Positions 1 through 26,549 of a DNA stretch of 64,000 nt are shown here, piece after piece (within the stretch, counting starts at the first letter, position 1; each line of letters starts with the position of its first letter). Source of the DNA: Arion vulgaris (taxonomy: Eukaryota; Mollusca; Gastropoda; Stylommatophora; Arionidae). The stretch is taken from the NCBI GenBank assembly GCA_020796225.1, contig CM036762.1, forward strand, positions 54,792,740 through 54,856,739, written 5' to 3'. The notes beneath the pieces are model-generated. The model made no database searches. It was not told the origin of the DNA and saw only the letters and a list, made by a program, of their open reading frames with translations. The position numbers and the translations under genes were made by a program.

Positions 1-229
1 TTTCTTTCACCAATTTTAATCACTCTTTGTGATATATTTGATCTTTACCAAGAACGTGTATATGTTGCACATTGGTTTGGTAGGATCCTAAACACATAGA
101 CTTCTACACGTTTAGGACATGTGCATCCGATTTCAACCAAACCTCCTAGTCGCCTCTTACGACATGCGGGCAGGTAACAGTGGTTCTATTCTTTACACCC
201 CAAATTGGCCCCCGGTAACCACTCGGGCG
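1..229 (-). mobile_element. SINE-A copy, cut by window start
   Basis: SINE-A reads on the minus strand from a head gcccgagtggttaccgggg, through gtcgtaagaggcgac and taaacgtgtagaagtc, to cacaaagagtgattaaaatt and a (GAA)n tail. This copy lacks the tail because the window starts inside it. The family recurs at least eight times here. The head has no clear pol III A and B boxes of tRNA type. Confidence 0.85.
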
Positions 230-245
230 GTAAAGAACCTAAAAG

Positions 246-440
246 CCCGTCTTCCCAGCGTGTTCGTAGCGCGTTGGACTACGGGTGACAAGTCCTCTGT
301 GTGTGCAGGTTCAATTCCGCAGACTGGCAGAAAAACCACAGGTTCCCCAGATTTACAGTGTTCGTGGCACCGAAGGGTTACGATGTCCATGACACCGAAC
401 CGAAGAGCTTTCAGCTCAAGTGCTTCTGGATCCAAAAAAA
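246..440 (+). mobile_element. SINE-D copy (tRNA-derived)
   Basis: The tRNA-like head has an A box within gtagcgcgttggactacggg and a B box ggttcaattccg. The body reads tgtccatgacaccgaacc and ends ttctggatccaaaaaaaa. It abuts SINE-A directly. Related copies lie at 13.4, 24.8, 34.2, 41.5, 62.2 and 63.1 kb. Confidence 0.85.
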
Positions 441-1564
441 ACTAAAACTGATGCTGCTAGTTGCCACATGCTAAGAGACATACTGAGGAAGAGATCGGAG
501 CACATCTGGACTAATTGGTTTGATGTACAGAGATGATGATTTGACAACTAAACTATTTTACTTGATCAGCACAGAGAATGGTGATGATCACTATGAAAAC
601 CTATACCTCTTACAACAACAAAATATACTGAATGTTTACAATATAACACATTTTGTTATGTCAAGGTTGTAATATATTATTTTACTGATAATACAGATAA
701 TTTACTTTTATTTTTGTATCCAGTTAAAATACAAGTCTTACTTCTCAGTGAGTGAAGTTTACAAGGAGTACATCATAAACAAATCATGTTGAGAATTTAT
801 CAACAATGTGTAAGAACAATTGTTCGCTTGGGAGCGGCAGATTTGCTCCTACACCTGTAAGGATAAAGCAAAACAGGTACGTATGCGGTCAATTTGTTGA
901 GTATAAAGTGTCCTAGGCTGGGAGTTTTGCATTGGCTGTCAGTACCAAGTCACATTGTTAATATATATATTTTAACATTTTGATCGTAGATAGCCTATTT
1001 CTGGCCTTGTTTCATTATTTGACATCAACTGGCCATATCAGGGCAGCTGAGATTGTGTGCATATTTGGGTTCTAAGACACAGTAAATAAGATGACAGGTG
1101 AAGCTTCAGAGTGAATGAACCAGAGCTGACTAAGACTACTCACTCCACCTTCATTGGAGATCTAGGAAAAGGCTGCATCACTGGAATCTTCCTAACCAAA
1201 TAAGGATTAAAGAGGAATGACAATTCTGGTTCCAAAACTGCCGTTCTGAAAAGGAATTTCTCGATCCGAAAGGTGCAGATAATGCTCACTGTAAACTACA
1301 ACTCTCTGTCTAGCCTGCGAAGCCCCTTGGGGCAGTAACAAATGCACATCACTTTTCTCTGTTCTTGGCCGTTGTCTGTATTGTGTTTCATCTATAATTC
1401 ATTTCTTTCAGTTCATGATCTACTGTTCTCCTTTAGGTCGTTCTGGGTCTTTCATTTTTTTTTACACTTTGGTGTCAATCTCATTGCACTTTTCGTGACA
1501 GAGGTAGTCTTAATGCATATTACATGTCCAATCCATCTCCTGCATCTCTTTTTGATGACGGTTT
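441..1564. other. Unassigned intergenic sequence
   Basis: AT-rich sequence without a supported gene or recognised repeat. The small open frames are short and lack family features. Confidence 0.5.
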
Positions 1565-1960
1565 TTATATTCTTTTGCTGACACCGTGTAAGCAGTTATT
1601 GGTTACAAGATAGTTTTTGGCCAGAACACACATAGATCTTTTGCAGACAAGTTGTGTGGAAAGTTTAGACATATCCTGTTCTGTCATTCTCCAGCATTCT
1701 GATCTGTATAGTAAAGTTGATAGGACACAGCTTCCGTATATATTAATCTTGGTTTTGCTGTTGTATTGGGATGATTTCCAGACCATCTGAAGGGTCTTGA
1801 ATGCACTTTATGGCTTACTCAGTCTGCTTTTAATGTTAGATTCAGCTCTTTCTTCTTGGTTGATAACATTTCAAAAATGTGTGAAAGCTGTTTTATTTGG
1901 AAGAGTTTTATTTTTTAGTTTGACTTGTTGTGGTGTGGCCATGTTCAGGGTCATTATTTT
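1565..1960 (-). mobile_element. LINE reverse-transcriptase 3' part, degenerate
   Basis: Minus-strand translation gives SQYNSKTKINIYGSCVLSTL and YRSECWRMTEQDMSKLS. This is the region after the RT domain seen in many invertebrate LINEs (pattern K..IY.SCVLS.LLY.SE.W..TE.D..KL). The frame breaks after about 70 residues. It is a 5'-truncated dead copy. Confidence 0.75.
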
Positions 1961-2299
1961 CATTTTCTTGTAAACTACAACCCTACCAAGGACAAACAAG
2001 GAAGAAGTGTATGTATTCTAGATAATTAATATGCATTTCATTGTGACTAAGTTAGATGAATTGTGTATTAAACGAGTAGCTGCAAGCAATCTTGATAGCA
2101 AGGTAGAGGTAAACCTCTACCAAAGGAGATGTAAGGAACCTCCTTCCCTCTACTAATCTAGGGACACCCTTAGACAAGGGGGAGTACCCATTTAGCGCCT
2201 CATATTGGCAGGGTAACCGGAAGCCATGGGAGCAGCGGATAGTGTCAATGGTCTCAATACGATAGCAGATGATCTCTGATAGAGACAATGGCTTACTTG

Positions 2300-2515
2300 T
2301 GTGTTGTCGGAGCTAGAAGGGGAGCAAAGAATAGTAACACTGCGACCTACACAGCGTGTCCTAAGAGGCAGCTACGGTAGAGATCTAGGAAGCCACCTAG
2401 TAAATAAAGAGATAGCAAAATTGATGTGCTGGCCTACTTGTAGGCTCAGATCACATACAAATCAAAACTTGTTTAACAAGTGGTCGATTTAAAGCTTCGA
2501 AGAAGAAGAAGAGAC
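2300..2515 (+). mobile_element. SINE-B copy
   Basis: SINE-B shares the head with SINE-A (aaagaatagtaacactgcga, then gaggcgac-like sequence), but its body differs: ctagtaaataaagagatagc, then ggcctacttgtaggctcaga, ending aacaagtggtcgat and gaagaagaagaag. The head here is diverged. The sequence just upstream (2060-2295) is unassigned. Confidence 0.8.
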
Positions 2516-2629
2516 ATGGAGCTACAGTCATGGAGCAGTATGGTCATTATGAGGAAGAAAATCAATGGCAGACTACCTTCCAAGAAGATGTTTAGATAAT
2601 CCTAATAGTAAAATAGTAAAAGGAACACT

Positions 2630-2882
2630 TTCATACCTGTGGTATATAGGTCAATACAGTGTTAGGCCTGTATTTTTCATTGACCGTCGGCACAAGATGG
2701 GTGATGTGGTCAGCATCACGCCCCGCGCCTTTACTTTCCCAGAGCATGTCTGGTACCCAGTTGAGGCTGGGTCGACCTGAGAGCTGTCGCGGTCGGGAAA
2801 ATTCCACGCGCATTGCGGAGCTGAACCCAGACCACCAGCCTTGAGAAGCGAGTTCACTAACAACTATGCTACAGCGGCTCTC
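2630..2882 (-). mobile_element. SINE-F copy (tRNA-derived)
   Basis: On the minus strand the head reads ctgtagcatagttgttagtg (A-box-like) and ggtctgggttcagctccgc (B-box-like). The body contains ggtcgacccagcctcaactg and runs to acactgtattgacctatata. Partial copies lie at 25.9 and 34.0 kb. Confidence 0.75.
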
Positions 2883-3570
2883 AGTAGTAGTAATAATGAA
2901 TATAAAAGGATATGAAGGGTTGGTCAAGACCATTATGGAACGAGGCATATTGGCAAAGAATAGAAAAGGAAGATCAAGAAGAAGATGAATTCAGGATTGA
3001 CATGATTTCAGCATGAAGGCTGCAGAGTTGGAACGTCTGGCCTATAAAAGAGAGAGAAATTCTGAAGGACTTAGGGTGGCAAAGTTCTGCTCAGGACAAA
3101 TTGAATGATGGGATGCATGCAATGTATATGCTAATCTGAATCACTATTTTTTTTGGTTTGAGTTCGACGATTATATTTGAAGCTGTTTTGTTTTTGGTTT
3201 CAGGTTGTTTTTCCAGCTTTTTGGAAGTGGAGTCATTTATCAGTTTTCATTATTCAGCTTTTTTGTAAGTGTTGCCATTGATTTCATGTACAAAATGATT
3301 ATCTTCAGTTCAATGCCCTGGGTGATTTAATTTCCATTTGTCTGCACATAGTTTCATGGTGGGGGGTGAATAAATAACACACGAAAATGGAAAATTGAAT
3401 AGAATTACGTTGATGCATTAAGACTGCTTCCATAGTGTCTCACTCCCTTTATTAGATAAAAGTTAGTGGCAAAAACCACTGTAGGAGCTGAGGAAAATAT
3501 ACCATTACCAACACTTTCAACAAAACTCTACTGAAAGGGACTCAGCATTGATGCTAGTTATTTACTTAGT
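2883..3570. other. Unassigned; short LINE-like trace at 2885-3110
   Basis: The stretch at 2930-3110 (atggaacgaggcatattggc, ggaagatcaagaagaagatg) looks like a worn LINE C-terminal trace (MERGILAKNRKGRSRRR). The rest shows no feature. Confidence 0.4.
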
Positions 3571-3817
3571 CTTCTTCTTGAATGCTCCATATCGACCACT
3601 TATTAACCACTCTGTGTGATTTGTATGTGATCTGAGCCTAAGAATGATTGTACATTGTGCACCTAGAAATAGGCCAGCATATCTGATTTCTGCAATGTTT
3701 TTTATTTACTAGAGCAGCTTCCCCTTGTCCTACACCAGTTGCGCCTTACGACATGCCTTGTAGGTCTCATTGTTACTATTCTTCGCTTTCCTTGTGGGCC
3801 CCGACACCACACGGGCG
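3571..3817 (-). mobile_element. SINE-B copy with target duplication
   Basis: A complete minus-strand copy from cttcttcttgaatgctccat to caccacacgggcg. It is flanked by an 11-bp direct repeat atttacttagt at 3560-3570 and 3818-3828, as expected of LINE-driven retroposition. Confidence 0.9.
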
Positions 3818-3900
3818 ATTTACTTAGTTAACAGAAACCAATGTCACTTCGCTCTGGACTCAGTCTCTGCCAACTTGTGACAGATTTAATGTCAAATTTT

Positions 3901-4066
3901 TTGCTGAAATCGGATGCATGTGTCCTAAACGTGTAGAACTATGCGTTTAGGGGCCTACCAAACCAATGTGCAACGTAGACACGTTCTTGGCAAAGATCAA
4001 ACATCACAAAGAGTGATTAAAATTAGTCGTAAAGAACGAACGCAAAGAAGAAGAAGAAGAATGTCA
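3901..4066 (+). mobile_element. SINE-A copy, 5'-truncated
   Basis: It starts inside the body (gctgaaatcggatgcatgtg) and ends caaagaagaagaagaagaat. The head is missing. Confidence 0.85.
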
Positions 4067-4159
4067 AATTTCTCTTAGTCTCAACATCACATCCTCATCT
4101 TTGATTTATGCATTTACCATAAATGCAGTAATATTGAACAACACAGTGATAATCAATAA

Positions 4160-5470
4160 ATAATCACATTGTGAAGTCTGACACACCACATGTTACGTTA
4201 GATGGACATACACTCACCCGAACAGCATCTATGAGTTATTTGGGTGTAAAATTTGATCGCAGTCTATGCTTTAGGGACCATATCGACAGTATTGCCAAGG
4301 CTCGCAACGCACTATCCGCACTGAGAATCATGGTGGCTGCTAATATTGAGCAACGCCTTCTTGTGCTCTTGTACCAAGGTATTGTTCTGTCATGTATAGA
4401 ATATGCATGCGCTCTCCTAACGATTAGTCCTACGCAAACAGTGAGACTGGAAAGAATTCAGAATGAGGCTATGCGCATCATTCTGGGATGCACCAAAGAT
4501 ACACCAGGAGTGTCAATGCGATTCCTTCTTGATCTCCCAACTATTGCTAACAGAATTGAAACTTGGAGGGTTCGATCATATCTAAGAATCAATGCAAACA
4601 AGGAACATCCTCTCCATGAAGAACTCATTAAGGAGAAAGGGTGTAGACTCAAGAGAGGCAGATCATGGCTGAGTCAGGCGGAAGATACGCTTAGGAAAAT
4701 GTGTGATCCTTCCAGAATTGAAACAGGAGAGGAATGGATTGCTGTGCCGCCTCAATTTCCGACTGCTTTCACCATTATTACATCTATTAAGAAAAACTGC
4801 GAACAAAATAATCTATCACTGCTAAACGTGGAGGCTCTCTTGAATGACATCATCAATGGTACAGATGTGGTTATTTACACCGATGGTTCAGTCATTCGCC
4901 AACAACGCTGTGCGTGGGCTTTTCAGCACGCTCAGGAGGAAAAATAATAAGAGAGGCCAGTGGAGCCTACGCAACAACCACAAGTAACTTGACAATGGAG
5001 GTTCGGGCGTTACGGAGGCGGTGAACTGGTTGGCATCTCACAATTACTCTCGTGTTTTCATACTCAGTGACTCCATGAGCATGATTCGTAAGGTCGAATC
5101 AGGTATGGTGAGACGCAACTGGGTGGAGGTATTGGTACAGACAATGATCAGAGAAATCACCTTTATTTTTGTCCCTGGGCACGCATGAGTTAGGAGTGAT
5201 GAACGAGCTGATAGATTGGCTGGCTTAGCTACAATATCAGAGGGAACTGCAATGGATCGAAGTGACATTCTTCACGCATTGAGAGAGTCTTTCCGAACAG
5301 AGGAGTTTCAGGGCTGTGAATCCACTCGCTGACCAGATTGAAAGAGATGGGTGTCAATATTGGTGCAGCCGAAAAGAACGACATACTAGATATGCAAAGA
5401 GATTGATTAATCAACATCGAACTGGCGTGTTGGGTCGCTGGACGCTGCTGGATTTGCTGAGGCGGTCAAT
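4160..5470 (+). mobile_element. Non-LTR retrotransposon fragment: RT C-terminus plus RNase H
   Basis: An open frame at 4171-4947 covers the end of the RT region (SYLGVKFDRSLCFRDHI; YQGIVLSCIEYACALL; RIQNEAMRIILGCTKDTP) and enters RNase H at VIYTDGSV. The RNase H continues after a frameshift near 4947. The four catalytic acidic residues can be placed: D of YTDGS, E of TMEVRA, D of ILSDSMS and D of SDERADRLAG. A stop interrupts VPGHA*VRSDERAD. The match ends at about 5466, with the C-terminal block RTGVLGRWTLLDLLRR split across frames. It is a 5'-truncated, inactive copy of an RNase H-bearing LINE of the I/Jockey superfamily type. Related tails lie at 10.06, 10.7-11.3 and 15.4 kb. Confidence 0.88.
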
Positions 5471-5699
5471 TATCTTATCAACTGTATAGGACCGTTCTCC
5501 TGGGTTTTTGTTGATAATACCAGCTTCTACTGCTACGGAGTATGTGATCGAGATAGACACAACAGGTGCTACTCCAAAAGTAAAGTACGTCACTGTAATT
5601 ATATGTCAAATATTTTGCAACAATATACAGAATACCAATTGCAAATTGCCACAAATAAAGCACTGGTCAAAATAATACGCACACATTATTCTTCGTTGA

Positions 5700-6015
5700 A
5701 TCACACAGTCATTTATCTTATGTAAGAGACAGAACACACCAACAACCCGTATCAAATATAAGGAAACGAAGGTGGAAATATTTAGGTCATGTTCTTAGAT
5801 CAGACGAAAAGAGAATAAATCGACAAGTCCTTATGTGGTCACCAATTGAAAAGAAAACATAATACCTAAGACCACTCTTCGAAGAACAATCCTACAAGAA
5901 AGTAAACTATTGGGATGTAAAACCATACAAGATCTCCTACTGCTAGCAACGAACCACATCACATGGAGATCTAAAACCTCTGCCCTATGTGCCGCCTTTA
6001 GCACAAAAGGAATAA
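5700..6015 (+). mobile_element. LINE C-terminal fragment
   Basis: Translation near 5770 gives RKRRWKYLGHVLRSDEKRIN and RQVLMWSP, the K.R.W.++GH.LR...I.RQ.L.W pattern of LINE C-termini. Stops and frameshifts follow. Same general family as 14.76, 57.1 and 63.6 kb. Confidence 0.75.
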
Positions 6016-6352
6016 ACTAACTAAGTAATATTGGTTCTAACATTTAACTTATTTTGACATGTGAAATTAACGTAAGAATCTTTAACGTAGGAAGTTTTTT
6101 TTATTTCAAACCACTACTTTGCTCTCAGATTGCCTGTTTCCAATGTTATGTTCTTTGAGATTCAATTTTTGTTTTACTTATTCATGATCATGGTTTTCCT
6201 ACTTTCTACACTATCTTACATCGAGTTCATACGATTTAGCTAGCAAATTGTATGATTTTGTACTTTACATTTTTCTCATAAAATTACTGCTTATATAACG
6301 GTTATTTAGTAATGCATGTCAATGAGAAACATACATATCAGTGGCACTTTTA

Positions 6353-6495
6353 TAATGTGTGAGACAACAGTACTACTTCATATAATATGCGTACTCAAGT
6401 TGACAGTTCTTACATTTGTAATGAGTAAATGAGATGACAGTGCTACTTAATATAATATACATACACAAATTGACAGTTCTACAGTTGTAATGTGT
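6353..6495. repeat. Two-copy imperfect tandem repeat, about 72 bp
   Basis: Two units share the order gagacaacagtactacttca / gagatgacagtgctacttaa, tataatat and ttgacagttct. They occur only here. Confidence 0.6.
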
Positions 6496-6499
6496 ATTC

Positions 6500-7359
6500 A
6501 TGATATAAACATATATTTCAGGAAAATAAGAAATTAGATCTTGATAGTTCCGACATATGGATGTCAACACCGATCACAGATCTCCAGTATATGAAGGAGG
6601 TAATGTATGTGACTTGTATAGTTTAAGATAAAAGATAGATTAAATCAGTGCATGCTTGTTAATCTTTGTCATTTGTGCCTGTAATTGGAAAATACAGAGT
6701 GGGAGACCCAAATTGTCTGGTTGCGACAAACACAACTTAAGTCCCAAAATGTCTGAAAAATGTTCCTTATCGGTACCCAAAGCACTCCTTGCTATACATA
6801 ATAAATGATTTGTGAACTGAGCTTAGTCAATGACCAAAATGTCCACAGTTTGCAATCATTCCCTGGCTCAGATTAAATAAAGGCCACAAGAGGCAGAAAA
6901 GTGTTCACTCAAGTGAACGCACATCCTTCGTCTGTCTGAACAGATGGTTGTCCAGTACACCCTCTGGTTAAAATCACACATAAGTCACAGAGTGGCAGAC
7001 AAGTGGTTGTTCTAGAGTGATCATGGAATCTCTTTGGACTAGAATCACATCCAGATTTCTGTGGTCAACTTGTGGTGTTTCTAGAGGACCTACTGTGCTA
7101 GAACTGAGGGTGTGCTGCAGTGACTGCCACTAGATTTAATCTGAGAAGATGTTTCTGCAGCTCTAGACGTAGCACTACACTCCTGGAGCTGTTGGAATCT
7201 GCAAGAAAGCTTGGATACTCTTAATAGGAAAAAGAGTAAAACTTTCATTCTGTTCAGAAAAAAAAACTATAAAAACTCTTTGTTGTTTAATGCACCACTT
7301 TTCTCTTACTCATCCATTGGACACACCTGTTATAATAGTTTTCCCATTTATTGCTGCTT
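6500..7359. other. Unassigned intergenic sequence
   Basis: No gene, tRNA-like head or repeat family of this window was recognised. Confidence 0.45.
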
Positions 7360-7490
7360 TTCGGATATTTTTTCAGAAATCCCTGATCTCAGTGTAGGTG
7401 AGATAGAGTTCCAAGTCCTATCGGAGATGGACGATAAATGTAGGTCCCATGTTCAATTTTAGCATGTAAAAGAACACCTGGCAGTTAAAA
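7360..7490 (+). mobile_element. SINE-E fragment
   Basis: It matches the middle of SINE-E: ccctgatctcagtgtaggtg, then cctatcggagatgga, gtaggtcccatgttcaattt and the block complementary to aactgccaagggttctttta. Confidence 0.75.
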
Positions 7491-7517
7491 ATCGAGAAGA
7501 GGTTGGAAAATAGAGAA

Positions 7518-7740
7518 GAGGTTGGATCATAACCAAGCGTACCTGGTTCAAATTCACTCGGCAAGTTTGGAAGCAAATTATTCCCCTTGAAGTTTTATAA
7601 ACAGTAAAAGTAGATCTCACCGTTCAGAAAGCAATGGTAAACTACTGAACATATAAGTGGTACCTAGAAAATCGACAACTCATTTATTATTGTTCATGGC
7701 TACATCCTGTGAAGGATATGCCACGATTTTCATAATGTGT
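7518..7740 (+). mobile_element. SINE-G copy (tRNA-derived), head worn
   Basis: The SINE-G body reads agcgtacctggttcaaattc, tttggaagcaaattattccc, agtggtacctagaaaatcga and atgccacgattttcat. The best copy, at 61.0 kb, has a tRNA-like head tctgtagcttaaacggtagt. Confidence 0.8.
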
Positions 7741-7982
7741 ATACACTTTGGCTGAAATTCATATGCCGGTCCTGCATGTCGTAGGGTCCTAATGGGACTG
7801 CAACATGCTCACGTTCTTCTCTTGTTACCAATGTCAATTTCAGTTTTTGTGCAACTGCTTACTTTTATTGCTACTTCTGATATTTTTACAATGCTTACAG
7901 CTACTGCAACATATTCAATCACTACCATTCTAATGATTGCAACAACAACATATTCTATTACTACCATTTATATCTTCTTTTT

Positions 7983-8100
7983 TTCTTCTTTTGTGTCGCT
8001 AGCTATGAATTCAGGCTTAGTCAGGGTGCCTGGTATGGTGTTTCTGGTTGATTTTTTGCGTGATGGCCAGCTTTATTTATTATTAGTGTCCTCCGCAATA
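7983..8100 (-). mobile_element. SINE-H fragment
   Basis: The minus strand reads ggccatcacgcaaaaaatca, gaaacaccataccaggca and ctgaattcatag with an AAG-rich tail. It matches 11645-11790 and 16627-16715. Confidence 0.7.
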
Positions 8101-8304
8101 CATGAGTGCCTTCTCCGACTTCATAGATCTACCATTTATATAACTGCAAACATTATTCCATCACTACTGTTCTTACCTGTTCTTATAACTGCAACACAAT
8201 TGTTCCATCAATATTATTCTTATGATGACAACAACATATTCCATTACTGCTGTTTGTATGTTATATCTCAGTGTTACATTGGAAAAGACACATACCAATA
8301 AACC

Positions 8305-9795
8305 AGCGAAACACGTGCAAATAAAGTACTATGTAGTTTTACAAAATACAGAAACAGTGACGATAAACAGCAACGTTTGACCAAAAGGCCTTTATCAAGC
8401 AAATGACACAACAGGAGTGACGATTATAGAGAACACTTACAAATGGACGATAACGGAAACATGCAAATGTATCTAATGAACTGGGAATAAAAACGAATAA
8501 CGAAATGAATGCAACACAAAACTAGAAGTGGAAAAGAAGAGAAACAATATACAATCAAGTGAAAATACAAATTATATATATGAAGCAAATACACATATAG
8601 ATTACATGGCATGAGATGAGAAAGTACTAAGAAGCATAGGAATGTAATGCGTTGAGTCCAAGAGGATGCAAGGTACCATTCAAAGAAATAAACCTTTTCT
8701 CCAGAGCAAATCGACTACGATCATCAGAGGAACATGATCGGATGGCTGTGACCTGGACATCGCAAGCTCCTGAATGGCCAGTATCATTGAAATGGGTAGC
8801 TACAGAGGTCACAGAGCATTGGCATATATCGCGCAAGTGTTGGGCGAATCGGTCACTGAGTCTCCTGCCGGTTTCCCAATATAGGCCTTGTTGCACCGCT
8901 TGCAGATAATGGCATAGATAATATTACTGGACTCGCACGTGAAACTGTCTTCAATAACGAACGTGGCTTTGGAAAAGACACAGTGCGGGTCTGTATTACA
9001 TAAGCACACGTGTTGCAGCGCCACACTGGATGGTGCCAAAATGACTGGATATTAGGCTTGAGGCGACTTTGAACCAACATATCCTTAAGGCTTCTGTCCC
9101 GTCTGTACGCCACCAAAGGATAGTGTTGGAAGATTGAACGTGTCTCAGGATCAGACTGAAGAATGGAGAAATGACGGAATAAGACTTTCTTCACAAGGGA
9201 ACTATGAGGGTGGAAAGTTAAGACAAGTTTCACCCTGTCAGAATTGGAAGTTCTATGCTGGTTAGAGAGAGCCTCCTGGCGAGAAATTTGCTGAACGTGC
9301 CGCATAGCAGAAGCAAGCACCTTATCCGGGTATAAGCGCTTACGAAAGAAACCAAGCATCTCGTGAGCTCACTTGCTCTGAGTCGATTTGCTCTGGAGAA
9401 CCGTTTTATTTCGTTATATGGTACCTTGCAGCCTCATGGACTCAACGCATTACATTCCTATGCTTCTTAGTACTTTCTCATCTCATGCCATGTAATCTAT
9501 ATGTGTATTTGCTTCATATATATAATTTGTATTTTCACTTGATTGTATATTGTTTCTCTTTTTTTCCACTTCTAGTTTTGTGTTGCACTCATTTCGTATT
9601 CGTTTTTATTCCCAGTTCATTAGATACATTTGCATGTTTCTGTTATCATCCATTTGTAAGTGTTCTATAATTCGTCACTCCTGTTGTGTCGTTTGCTTGA
9701 TAAAGGCCTTTTGGTCAAACGTTGCTGTTTATCGTCACTGTTTCTGTATTTTGTAAAACTATAGTACTTTGTTTGTACGTGTTTCGCTATTTACC
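8305..9795 (-). mobile_element. Penelope-like element 3' part between inverted terminal copies
   Basis: The arms at about 8305-8690 and 9400-9795 are long inverted repeats (for example caacgtttgaccaaaaggcc at 8376 against ggccttttggtcaaacgttg at about 9705). Between them, on the minus strand, lies the C-terminal part of a Penelope RT-endonuclease polyprotein. Inverted or partial terminal repeats (pLTRs) are typical of Penelope-like elements. Solo tails of the same family lie at 12.88 and 26.3 kb. Confidence 0.88.
8627..9359 (-). pseudogene. Penelope polyprotein C-terminus with GIY-YIG endonuclease, frameshifted
   Basis: Penelope-like elements encode an RT followed by a GIY-YIG nuclease. The N-terminal part here (8853-9359) reads LGFFRKRLYPDKVLASAMRH, the RT-to-nuclease linker with FHPHSSLVKKVL and PLVAYRRDRSLKDMLVQS. 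After a frameshift it continues as SSNIIYAIICKRCNKAYIG, with the nuclease core IIYAI..C..C...YIG. After a second frameshift it reads ETGRRLSDRFAQHLRDI, VATHFNDTGHSGACDVQVTA and FISLNGTLHPLGLNALHSY to a stop near 8627. At least two frameshifts make it a pseudogene. The C-terminal GTL.P.GLN motif is typical. Confidence 0.88.
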
Positions 9796-9854
9796 AAGTT
9801 TTACTGCAGTCTTCCCCCTATACCAATAAACCAAACCATTATCCTTTATTTTAG

Positions 9855-25231
<15,377 letters not shown>

Positions 25232-25384
25232 CATAAGTCCAGCTTTAGTAATGAATTACGTCCATCATAAGTCATTATATCATTTGCTTAATTGCTAATT
25301 TTAAATTTAGTTTTACCTATTCAGATTTGCTTGAATGGTCTGTGACATAACCTTATGAAAAAATATGATATGTGGAGATGACTT

Positions 25385-25870
25385 CTTGATGTTGAACTGC
25401 CAAGGGTTCTTTTACATGCTTAAATGGAACACATGACCTACGTTTTATTGTCTGTCTCTGATATGACTAGGAACTTGATCTCACTTACACTTTTTTTTCT
25501 TTCGTCCACTTTCAACTCAGACAAAGTTTCATCTCTGAAACTGATTTTTGCGTGAAAATCCGTTTTCCAATTTCTTACAATGGCAGCAGCGTGCACATTG
25601 TAAATTACTTTACACTAGCAGCCGTGTGCTCAATGTACTGTAATTAGTATTCCTCGCCATACAGGCAGATTTTCTCGACTTCAGAGGTACTCACGTTATC
25701 GTCCTGAGTAAGACCAGGGACTCGAACAAATGCCGGACAGTAGGTTCGAACCCGAGCTATGAGGCATTTCACAGCTAGCAGGCCGAGCTACTATCAACTA
25801 CTCTAGGCAGTCCCCCCCTCACTTACACTGAGATCAGGGATCTCTGGAAAAAAGATAGTTGAGTAACCTG
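25385..25870 (-). mobile_element. SINE-E copy, interrupted by SINE-K
   Basis: The left part contains gttgaactgccaagggttct and ggaacttgatctcacttaca; the right part contains actgagatcagggatctctg. The two halves are separated by SINE-K. It lies just after the CPOX stop. Confidence 0.85.
25491..25817 (-). mobile_element. SINE-K (tRNA-derived), inserted in SINE-E
   Basis: On the minus strand a tRNA-like head (gactgcctagagtagttgat, then gctcgggttcgaacctactg as B box) leads to a body ending in poly-A-like sequence. Target duplication ctcacttacac at 25480-25490 and 25818-25828. It is the only copy in the window. Confidence 0.85.
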
Positions 25871-25871
25871 T

Positions 25872-26025
25872 AATAGCTTTTAGGTTGACCCAGCCTCAAT
25901 TGGGTACCAGAGAAATACTGGGAAGCAAAGGTGAGGAGTTTGACCACATCACCCATTGTTTGCAATTAGCCAAAGACAAATACGAGCCTAACACTGTCCC
26001 CTAATATATCTTGTGGTATAAAAAC
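25872..26025 (+). mobile_element. SINE-F fragment
   Basis: Reads gttgacccagcctcaattgg, gtttgaccacatcacccatt and cgagcctaacactgtcccct, antiparallel to the 2.63-2.88 kb copy. Confidence 0.75.
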
Positions 26026-26264
26026 AGGTTCTTCACTTTACTTATGTATCAATGTATAGATAGACCTTTACATCAAAATGTTGACTTTGTGACTACTGTC
26101 CTTTCTAAAACTTGTATACTTTGTGCATTGTTTGCCTTTCATTGGTTGTTAGTCTTACTGCTGCTGCCCCGTTTTCTTATTTTGGAGTATGACACATAAA
26201 CATGTCTGCCTATTTTGGCTTGTCGTTTGAGCTAGATATTTCATTAATGTTTATTAATGACGAA

Positions 26265-26545
26265 ACATGTAAAAACAAAGCACTGTAGTTTTACAATAAC
26301 AATACTCAGCAATGTTTGACCAAAGGCCTTTATCAAGCAAAGGATGCAACAGAAGTGAAGAGATTCACTTCTTACACAGCACAAAACTACAGTGCTTGTC
26401 GTCTGATTCTATATGTTTGTGCTGGCAAGAAGTGAATTTCTTCACTTCTGTTGAATTCTTTACTTGATAAAGGTCTTTTGGTTGAAACGTTGCTGAGTAT
26501 TGTATTTTGTACAACTACAGTACTTTGTTTTTACAAGTTCTCCAT
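26265..26545. mobile_element. Penelope-like terminal sequence, two inverted copies
   Basis: A left half in reverse (agcactgtagttttacaata, caatgtttgaccaaaggcct, ttatcaagcaaagg) faces a right half (tacttgataaaggtcttttg, gttgaaacgttgctgagtat, acaactacagtactttg). Only terminal sequences remain, head to head. Confidence 0.82.
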
Positions 26546-26549
26546 TGCT

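Noticed and set aside
7792..8301. 169-codon hydrophobic plus-strand frame, possible membrane protein
   Set aside because: It crosses a SINE-H copy in reverse and short AT-rich repeats (acaacatattc); the hydrophobic look comes from T-rich sequence. No conserved motif.
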